A DNA stretch of 64,000 bases from Strobilurus pachycystidiatus (lineage: Eukaryota; Basidiomycota; Agaricomycetes; Agaricales; Physalacriaceae): NCBI GenBank assembly GCA_019915135.1, contig JAHLMK010000013.1, forward strand, positions 930,001 through 994,000. Direction: 5' to 3'. Within the stretch, counting starts at the first letter, position 1. Each line of letters opens with the position of its first letter. Under the pieces are notes generated by a model. That model had not been told where the DNA came from. It saw only the letters and a list, made by a program, of their open reading frames with translations, and made no database searches. Made by a program: the position numbers and the translations under genes. Shown here piece after piece: positions 56,397 through 64,000 of the stretch.

Positions 56397-57914
56397 CTAA
56401 CAAAGTCTATTGTGAGAATAGGGATGACCGCCAGAGCTCAAGCACTGACCTATTATTCGAATCAACACGTTCATTTGGCCTCTATAGACTCGAGTAATTT
56501 CGTTCCAGCCGGAACTCCTAGCGTATTCTCCTCCGTCAATGGTCTGAGAGGGAATGAAGGTATGACGATTGCTGGCGCGCATTCGTGCTCTCGTAAAGTA
56601 GGAATATGGGGGCGGTTCCGACGTCATTCTGGCTTTTAGCATAGCTGCTATCACTCTCAGTCCATCCTCGTCAATTGTACAGTTCTCGATGATATGCTGC
56701 AAGGGCTTGTTCATCTCCACACCGCTCGACGACACGACAAGGTCCTCCAACCTCGGAAGGACAGGCAGCTCTGAATCGCTTGGCGTCAGGAGCGTGCACA
56801 CCGCGCTAATGGTACTGTGTGGTGAGCTCACTGTCCGTAATCGAAGTTCTGTGAGATAGAGGAGATGGGGGAGAAGATCACGGAAGGAGGTCATATCGTT
56901 CTGATGGTGGAAGGAGCGGAGGTCAAGAGTGGTCAATCTGCATTGCGATCTTTGGATGAGGTCCTTTACCGATGTCAGGGGGTATTGCGTGTCATAATCC
57001 GACGTCCAACAGACGAGATGAGTCAGCGAAGGAAGGACAATCTTCTCCGGGAAGATGCATGTTCCCAGTTCGAAGGATTTGACCGACTGGTTCACTATCT
57101 CAAGCGATGGAACAGTCGATGTTTCAGGCATAGGCCACCCCCTAATCGAGAGATTATCTAGATGTTGGGCGTTGACTATGCCTCGTCGTAGTTCTCGCAC
57201 TGAGCAATCAAGATTGGGTCGTTTTTGTAAGCGGACGTCTAGGCACCGAAGCTGGGACCATGGGATGCCTAGGAAGATGATAGTCCCCGGACTTAGTGTG
57301 AGGCTTCGTAAGCTCGGAACCTTGCTAAAAGTTGTACAGGTGGCGGTCGTCATGAAATCAGACGCGACCTCGTGCCCATCGATACTCTGAGTCAACGACA
57401 GCACCTCCAGAGAATTCAGATGTCCCTTGAGTGGATTGAGCAATGAGAATACCGCATCAACGGAGAAAGAAGTGACTGCGAGAGCTCTCCACCGCGGACT
57501 GGTTTCGAAGAGAGCGGCCATGATTGCGCTGATCTCCTCGTCATCAGCCGCTATCGGGGCCAGATTCTTCGACATCAACGTGACATCGAGGGTATTCTCT
57601 CCAGCAAAGTAAAGAAACCAGTCCAGAGCCTCTCTCCAGCTCCATGCGGAATGACCATTGGCATAGTGCGGGTCGCTCCCACGATTCCCACTGGCAGTGA
57701 AGGTTGGACCATAATGGAACATGACGATGATCTTTGTCCAGAGGATGGGCGTTCCGAGGGCCGCAGAGCGCCAGCTACGACAGACTTGCGCTAGTCGAAG
57801 CTGAGGACACACTCCCCACGGAGACAATGTGTATGAGCGGGCACTGTATGGATCCAACAAGAAGATGGTTTGCAGGAGTTCAACGGGAAGGACGGAGATG
57901 GGAGAAGATGACAT
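56397..57914 (-). CDS. F-box protein
   Basis: Probable substrate-recognition subunit of an SCF ubiquitin ligase. A single uninterrupted exon codes for 505 residues from the ATG at 57914; frames upstream of it use only TTG. The F-box is at the N-terminus: PISVLPVELLQTIFLLDP, followed by the Trp-containing QVCRSWRSAALGTPILWTKI. This is the standard basidiomycete pattern in which the F-box is followed by leucine-rich segments and no known domain. The Leu-spaced stretches (for example SLEVLSLTQS and LPSLTHLVCWT) suggest LRR-like repeats. Mushroom genomes contain hundreds of these, so the target cannot be guessed. Confidence 0.85.
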   Translation of the reverse strand: MSSSPISVLPVELLQTIFLLDPYSARSYTLSPWGVCPQLRLAQVCRSWRSAALGTPILWTKIIVMFHYGPTFTASGNRGSDPHYANGHSAWSWREALDWFLYFAGENTLDVTLMSKNLAPIAADDEEISAIMAALFETSPRWRALAVTSFSVDAVFSLLNPLKGHLNSLEVLSLTQSIDGHEVASDFMTTATCTTFSKVPSLRSLTLSPGTIIFLGIPWSQLRCLDVRLQKRPNLDCSVRELRRGIVNAQHLDNLSIRGWPMPETSTVPSLEIVNQSVKSFELGTCIFPEKIVLPSLTHLVCWTSDYDTQYPLTSVKDLIQRSQCRLTTLDLRSFHHQNDMTSFRDLLPHLLYLTELRLRTVSSPHSTISAVCTLLTPSDSELPVLPRLEDLVVSSSGVEMNKPLQHIIENCTIDEDGLRVIAAMLKARMTSEPPPYSYFTRARMRASNRHTFIPSQTIDGGEYARSSGWNEITRVYRGQMNVLIRIIGQCLSSGGHPYSHNRLC

Positions 57915-58185
57915 TGGTGGCAGAGTGTGGTAGCTGTAGTAAAGCAATGAGAGAAGTCAAACTGAACAAAGCTCGCCCTCACCCAGGCCCAAGCGTGTTC
58001 ACTCGATGGAGGGAGGGAACAAGAAGAGTCCTGATCGATGATCGCGGATGTAGTGCGGATGCTGGGGCAATTTGTCCGTGACAGCCGAAATGGAATTGAA
58101 TTTTTGATATGTATCCTCGTCTTGTGTTTCACTCCTCGCCTCTCAGCAACATCTTTGAGTTATTTACTGTACACGAAATACTGTT
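57915..58185. other. Intergenic region
   Basis: Upstream side of the F-box gene and downstream side of the O-methyltransferase gene; no gene is seen. Confidence 0.4.
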
Positions 58186-59061
58186 TCATTTCTTGACGGC
58201 GTAAAGGAACCCATCATATCCCTTCTCACCCACTGTTGCGATCACAGTCGCCTCGACTTCATTGTCTTCCTGGATGGCCTTGACGAGTCGACGTACGCCC
58301 TCCAAAGCGGGATCCTGTTGCTCCGGGTCAGCCACCCGCCCGTTACGCACCACGTTGTCGACGATCTGCATCCGAGATGATTCTGAGTCAGTGTCTATTC
58401 TCTCTCAATGCTACAACTTACGATGATGCCGCCACTTCGGATAACGCGCTTCGACTCCTCAAAATACTCCAAATTGGATTCCTTGTCCGCGTCGATGAAG
58501 GAAAGGTCGAACTTTGGCTCAGATGGCAGCTGTTGCAACGATGCATGGGCAGGTCCAAGGATGACCTTGACCTTGGAGCTAAAGCCTGCCGCGGCAAGAT
58601 TCTCTTCCGCTACCTAAGGAAGAGGTCAGTCGCGTATTTAAGGCGTCATATCAAGTCAGAATTCACCTTCACGTGCTTCTCCTCCAGCTCAAAAGTAACC
58701 AGCTCTCCATCGTCGGGGAGGGCCCTCGCCAGCCAAGTTGCCGAATACCTGTCAGACGCGTGTCAATACGAGAGAGATCCGGGCTCGTACAAGTTGTAAT
58801 TGTCACTCACCCGCCCAAGGTTCCAACCTCAATGACTCTCTTGGCGCCGATGGACTTTGCCAACAGATACAGAAACTTTCCCTGGGCAGCGCTCACTGCG
58901 ATGTTGGGGAGACCGTTCTTCTGAGCATTCTCAAGACCAGCATCGAGAGTGGCATCAGGTTGCAGGATCAGCCCATTGAAGTACTTGTCGGAACGATCCC
59001 AGTCTGCGAAGGTGGTCGATGGTCGGACTTGCGGCGAGAACAAGAAATTCGAAGGGTCCAT
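58186..59061 (-). CDS. SAM-dependent O-methyltransferase (family 3, CCoAOMT-like)
   Basis: Class I methyltransferase of the catechol/caffeoyl-CoA type. The start MDPSNFLFSPQVRPSTTF is at 59061. SAM-binding motif I is AKRVIEVGTLGGYSA, spliced across an intron near 58810. Motif II-like ELVTFELEEKHVKVA and the FDLSFIDADKESNLEYFE segment (metal- and substrate-binding Asp) follow. Next is IRSGGIIIVDNVVRNGRVADPEQQD, and the protein ends GYDGFLYAVKK with a stop at 58186-58188. A TATAAAAGA at 59103-59110 is the probable TATA box. Three exons. It lies beside the adenylation-domain gene but the transcripts diverge, and a joint pathway is only a possibility. Confidence 0.88.
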
Positions 59062-60873
59062 GATAGTTCAGTTACTTCGATCACAGAGCGAATCGACGCA
59101 TCTTTTATACGCGTCCTTCAGCGCCTTAGTCAGTTATAATTATGACATCGACAAGATTATGATGTGACTAGAATCTGATAACGAATTCGTTGGCTCCCTC
59201 GGGTCGCTGCGTCCAGTGACTCCCCTCCTATTGAGTGTGATAACGTTCGAACTACTGCGATCATGACACCCGGCTGATTGGCTCCGATTATCCACACGAA
59301 GTGACTGGAGGACTGGAAAGGTCGGTCGTTGCGTCCAGTGAGTCTGACTCTCCCCCTATTGACACATCGCATCCCGGCTGATTGACAGAAGGACTGCGAA
59401 GGTCGTCAGAGGTCGTCCTGAGTCACCGACCGACCGGTCCTTTTTACTGATTATCGGATTGAATCCCCAAGTGACACTTGTGTTCCGTAGTGGTAGAGTC
59501 GCCAACACTGCTCTTCGCGATCATGAGAACAACCATTTATTTCGACCTATTGGAGAGACAGATTTCGCCCTACATTTGATACTTTCGAAACTAACAAACT
59601 CGCGAAGCTTGCAGCAGCAATCAAAATCGACGCCTCGCCACGGCCCATACGAAATCGAAATGAAGTTTGACGAAATGGATCACAGTCGCGTCCCACGTCC
59701 AGGTTTCATCCAGCGGAAAGTTCAAGGCCATCATGTCGAAGCCCAGTCGACTGCCGAATTGAGATGCCCTTTCGGCTGCAGTTGTGACTATCGTTGTCCC
59801 AGATGATGGTGTCGAGCCTGAAGAGACGTCGAGAAGCAGATGACTACGGCACGAGGTTTTGTCTCGAAAAGAGTCTGGGGCCGTATGGGCGCCGCATGGT
59901 CAAGAATGCTTCCTGTCATCATGAGACAAGCAGCAGCGCACGCCATACAGACGCACCGAGATTGGTCCTGGCCCATGACCGTCGTACCGCTCCTCCGCGG
60001 TTTACAGACCCAGAAAGATGCACTTGAGGTTATGAGTCACCGACAGGTCCTAAGGGCGTGCTTGCTGGCCGGGTAAGAGCACAGCAGCGGGAGCGTCCAC
60101 TCCGCATCTAGGTGCTTCGTTTCCTGGCGACTGACACAGTGGCAGGTTGGTTGAAAGCGATTCCAAGTTCCGAATCCCGATCGTGGTGAAGCAGAAAAAA
60201 GGAGCAGTGGCGTAGGGTTAGGGTCAGAGCGGCACATTGCCGACTCATGTCGGAGATTGAATTTTCGGCGCCTCTTTCTAGGCGCGTTCAGAATCGGCGC
60301 TCTTTGCTTCCAGTGCCACGACGATTTTCTTTCTTACCATATTTTGTGGCCCTCCGAACGCGTCTCGGCAGTAAGACTCACATGCGTGTTCAGACTGTTC
60401 TACACATGGTCGCATCATTTATCTGTTGACTTAAACCGTATGATATAATGACATTGAATGTCTCTGACAGCCCATCAGGACATTGTGGAACTGCACGACA
60501 AGACCAGCAACAGATGTAGTTTTGGTATGATCTCGTACAAATTTCCGAGTTATCTGAATGCGCCGCACAGTACCAACAACATGTCGTGAAGAGGGACTAA
60601 GGCTTGCGGACACCGAATTATGATTGAGCTGAGTACTTCATGAATATATGTAGACGAATGTGTGAGACCATGGCCACACGCCAAGTGTCCACGAATTAGA
60701 ACGATGCGCTGAAACGTGGTGTACTGTCGACAAAAATAGTGGGGACTGGTTCTTGTATGCCCTCGGCTGTAATTAATACGAAAGGCGACATTGCTTGCTT
60801 GCTGACCTGGACTCGGAGCAGGCATCTTCTTCCGCTTCTCTCTATCCCACATGCGAAGGACCGCCCGTATGGG
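59062..60873. other. Intergenic region with imperfect direct repeats
   Basis: Contains the TATA element of the methyltransferase, two related repeat units at 59203-59327 and 59325-59415, and an unassigned frame at 59459-59806 (plus) with no ATG at its start. No gene is supported. Confidence 0.45.
59203..59415 (+). repeat. Two imperfect direct repeats of about 90-120 bp
   Basis: Both units share TGCGTCCAGTGA, CCTATTGA, CCCGGCTGATTG and GGACTG..AAGGTCG in the same order, with small gaps. Nothing coding. Confidence 0.6.
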
Positions 60874-62889
60874 ATGACAACCTCATCCGACATGGACTCA
60901 ATCCTCGCATATCCTCCCCTCAATGGTACCCTACTCCTTCACGACGATTTCAATCTCAAGTACAATCCCGAGCATCCGATTTTCTCCTGGGCTGACACCG
61001 AGGACGGTATCTCCACTCACTACGTCCGCCATTTAGAATTTGCCCGTGCCGTCCATCGCGCGTCACACTACATGTTCCAGCACCTGGATCACAACTCCCC
61101 AGTTGCAGTGCTCGCGTTGTGCGACACCCTCGCACACCATGCCATCTTTTTTGGCTTGATGAAAGCCGGTTACGTTGTAGGTAGAATCGTTTCATGCGAC
61201 GCGCTTGGGACTGACTTGCCCTGAAGCCCTATCTTCTGTCGACTCGGATTTTGTGGACACCCAAAGACCTGGCGAGCCTTCTCAGAGAGGTCGGCTATCG
61301 GCAGGTCTTATCCACGATATCTCACTTCGAGGTCCTTCTTACTCAAACTCGGGAGACATTCGGCGGTCGACTTGCACTTCATGACACCCCAACTACACCC
61401 TTATTATTCCCAAAAATGGCCCACGAGACAGCGACGGACGCTTTCGTACCTTTCACGTCGCCAATCAAAGCAGCCCTCGGCGATCCTGCGTTCTATCTTC
61501 ACTCCTCGGGTACATCGGGCCCACCAAATTCGGTTCTACAAACGCAAATCTCGGCTCTGCATCTGTGTCGTCTTCGTGAGTTCAGTTCATCCTTGGTGGC
61601 GTAATCTGACCACAGGAACATGACAGGTAGCGTCGGTGACTGGCGCAATGAGAACCTGCCGCTCCACTGTGCGGCGAGCATTCTACCGCCTTCCCACACG
61701 TTCGGCTTATACACCCAGATTTACGGGCCGTTGGGGAATTTGAGTATCGCTAACATATCGCCACCAATCTGCCTCTCTTCCTCGCAAAACACGCCTTTCG
61801 CAGCCTCTCCTGCTTCCATAGTGGACCACGCCAGACAGGTGGGCTGCAATTCAATAGCAGTCACACCCGCCATCATCGAGCTGTGGTCTTCGAATGACCG
61901 GACTGTCGATTTCTTGAAGAACTTGCGTTCATTGGTGAGTCCCAATAGCTTCCCTGCGCGAAGATTGCCCTCATCCTCAATCTGAAGATTTATGCTGGCG
62001 ACTCCTTGAACCCCGCAATAGGAGATATGCTCTGTCGTCGCGGTGTCCCGCTTTGCAATATCTACGGTGGAACCGAATTCGGAGCGCCGACCCATTCGGC
62101 TGTCATCGCCAGAGATCTTGCCGACGGGGATTGGGATTATATACACCTCGAGTCTATGGGAGGCATCGAATGGGTGCCCAGGGGAAACGGCTTCTATGAA
62201 TGCATCTTCCTGGTCAGTGTACCAACTCTACCTTGTCCTCGAATTTCGCCCTAACTCGATGACATTCCGGCAGTGGACCAAGGAGCGCGAGGGAACTGTG
62301 GTCAACCTCGATGACGGCAGAAAGGGATATGCCACTTCTGATCTCTTTCAGAGACACCCGACCAAACATAATTTGTGGAAATTGTGAGTATTTGTTTGAC
62401 TGTCTGTTCTGTATTCCTTGGTTATAAGTCATTGGGCATAGTATAGCCAGGATTGATGATTTGATCGTGCTCTCTTCGGACAAACACGTTGTGCCCGGAC
62501 CAGTCGAACGAATCATCAGCTCGAGTCCACTGGTCAAGTGTTGCTTACTCTTTGGCAACGGGAAACCACAGACTGGACTCATCATCGAACCCAGGAGTTC
62601 GCTCGACGCCACAGATCAAACCTTGTTCGCAGAATTCATGGCCAAGATACAGTGAGTCCAATCAACTGGGTCTTGCGCCACCGTTGATGTAAAGAATAGA
62701 TATGTCATAGAAGATGCAAACCGCAGACTCCCTGCACACGGAAGAATCTCTGGAGACATGGTCATCATTACGCATCCCAACAGGTGTCTCCCGCTCACTC
62801 CCAAAGGTGCCGTGAACCATAAAATGTCCTTGGAGCTCTACCGAGAAGAGCTTATGTCGATATACTCGAATTCAACTCGTGATAAATAA
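60874..62889 (+). CDS. Stand-alone adenylation-domain protein (NRPS-like, ANL superfamily)
   Basis: Predicted carboxylate-activating enzyme. Seven exons (60874-61176, 61227-61575, 61627-61934, 61988-62212, 62274-62383, 62451-62651, 62700-62889) total exactly 562 codons with stop. Motifs: HSSGTSGPP (A3), ILPPSHTFGLY, IYAGDSLNPAIGD, NIYGGTEFGAP (A5), GYATSDLF (A7), DDLIVLSSDK (A8) and LPLTPKGAV (A10). In A3 the conserved Lys after Gly-x-Pro is Asn, and in A7 the Gly of TGD is Ser, so activity may be weak or altered. After A10 the protein ends (SNSTRDK) where homologous NRPS-like enzymes continue into a carrier and reductase domain. The downstream 790 bp do not contain those domains. It could be a truncated NRPS-like reductase or a true free-standing ligase. 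Confidence 0.8.
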
Positions 62890-63679
62890 GGGTCTCGAAA
62901 TGAAGAGGCTTGACCACTGTTCCGCTATCTTCCGCTATTACTGGTACTGGATCCTTGTATGAGGGACTGCACAAACAATGCCGTTAAGAAACCAGTTGAT
63001 CTTGAATCATGCCGTCGACTGTAAGATCGGAGTCACTAGCAACGACACAAAGATTCAAAGTCTTGATTGCACTCTGGCAGCGGATTGTACTCCCGAGAAG
63101 GCACTCGGCGCCTCAGCTGACTGGCTGGCGGCCGTAGACGGGACGTGTGTCGGAGCGACGGTGAGATATGCGACGCCTATGACATCGAGTACCCCTATGC
63201 ACTAGTAGCTAGTGAGCAGTGAGCACGTGTATGTTTCTCAATGGCAACTCGCTAAGTCTCGCTTGAAGTCAACGTTAACGGTAATCCTCCGAGTCGTCCC
63301 ATTGATTGAGTCTGCCGAGTCGCTTATTGCTTAAGCGCGGTGCCACTTGTCAAAGCCCTTCTGTGTGCATTTCTGACAGCAGAACTTTTTGATCGGTCTG
63401 CAAATGCTTGACGACTCGTTGTATATCAGGACGCTGAGCGCTGATCTCCCATGAACGCCACGATTGCGGCGATCACGAGAAAAGGGTTTAGCTCATCCTG
63501 GAAGTGGGTACTGGGTCTCGCGCTGCGAGGCATAGAATACTTTCGATTTGATCCCGATGCCGCACGAGTTTGGACACACAGAATCAAGGTGGGCGCGGCC
63601 TGCAGATCTCAGGATCAAGGGGGTATATAACTCTGACCGTCATACTGGGCCTAGAGCGATCATAGCATTGAAGACCGTT
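62890..63679. other. Intergenic region
   Basis: A 75-codon frame at 62978-63205 has no splice or family support. TATATAA at 63624-63630 is the TATA box of the next gene. Confidence 0.5.
63624..63630 (+). promoter_or_regulatory. TATA box of the DUF6534-like gene
   Basis: TATATAA, 50-56 bp before the ATG at 63680. Confidence 0.5.
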
Positions 63680-64000
63680 ATGGCCCCCGTCCAAATCCCA
63701 GGAATAGATGTGGCGGCTCAGTAAGCTCACCTTTCTTGTCCATGTTCCACTATGATCTCGCTCTGTTGTAGAACGGGCCCCATGGTACGCATAAATACAA
63801 TTTGGGTATAAATGCCGCGCTCTCACTCTCTACTAGGCTATTGGCTACATGTTGAGCTTCTTCCTATACGGAATGTTGGTAGTGCAGCTTTGTACGCCCA
63901 GTATCAATGAATGCCTTGCTTCCCTGACGGAGACTACTCCTGCTAGACTTCTACTACGGGACGTTCCCAAAGGATTCCTGGATACTCAAGTCTTACGGTG
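63680..64000 (+). CDS. DUF6534-like multi-pass membrane protein, 5-prime part
   Basis: Cut off by the window end. Four exons can be joined: 63680-63720, 63772-63784, 63837-63891 and 63947 onwards, with introns at 63721-63771, 63785-63836 and 63892-63946, all GT-AG and in phase. The product starts MAPVQIPGIDVAAQ, then TGPM-AIGYMLSFFLYGMLVVQLYFYYGTFPKDSWIL. Such proteins (seven membrane helices, first helix with GxxLxxxLYG.L.VQ.Y.Y, short YY/FPKD turn) form one of the most abundant unknown membrane families in mushroom genomes. The remaining helices lie outside. Confidence 0.75.

Noticed and set aside
60213..60226. TAGGGTTAGGG, telomere-like
   Set aside because: Fewer than two full TTAGGG units and no extension; the similar piece near 49095-49118 is also too short for an interstitial telomere.
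1..64000. CRISPR array, operons or ribosome binding sites
   Set aside because: The window is intron-rich fungal nuclear DNA; the short tandem repeats seen have no spacer pattern.

Overview
The window is nuclear DNA of a filamentous basidiomycete (Agaricomycetes-like). Almost every gene is cut by several 45-60 nt GT-AG introns. The gene content is typical of that group: a GH7 cellobiohydrolase with a C-terminal CBM1, a bicovalent-flavin oligosaccharide oxidase, a DUF6534-type membrane protein, an F-box protein, NRPS-like adenylation chemistry and a Crypton-type tyrosine recombinase. All exon models here were joined by hand from splice signals and reading phase. Where I state that the exons sum to whole codons, I counted it.

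Left part (1-21 kb): a gene-poor 2 kb edge, a kinesin-7-like motor, a small secreted cysteine protein, homogentisate dioxygenase, a SNF2-family ATPase (SNF2-a) convergent with it, and a mucin-like single-pass membrane protein broken by a 10-bp tandem duplication. These are followed by an intron-containing tRNA-Lys(CUU), a decayed copy of the small secreted protein, the GH7 cellulase, and about 3 kb with no convincing gene.

Middle (21-38.8 kb): a DUF4604 protein and an anchored unknown protein share a bidirectional promoter. Then come an MFS sugar transporter, the FAD oxidase, two low-complexity or zinc-ribbon-like hypotheticals, a secreted-type basidiomycete family protein, a second SNF2 ATPase (SNF2-b, paralogous to SNF2-a and sharing at least one intron position), an Arg/Ser- and Pro-rich protein, and a third member of the small secreted family.

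Island (about 40-49.8 kb): an AT-rich gene for a C48 (Ulp1)-like protein that lacks the catalytic His and Cys, an intact 942-residue Crypton-type recombinase with a GCR1_C-like end, and a convergent 445-residue orphan gene. A GC-rich, gene-free and partly repetitive stretch follows. This is the most likely mobile or selfish segment.

Right part (50-64 kb): a small heat-shock protein with no visible ATG, a secreted alpha/beta hydrolase, an amino-acid permease, an F-box/LRR-like protein, an O-methyltransferase, a stand-alone adenylation-domain enzyme, and the start of a DUF6534-type membrane protein cut off by the window end. The cellulase, oxidase and sugar transporter fit plant cell-wall use. 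The permease and homogentisate dioxygenase fit amino-acid catabolism.
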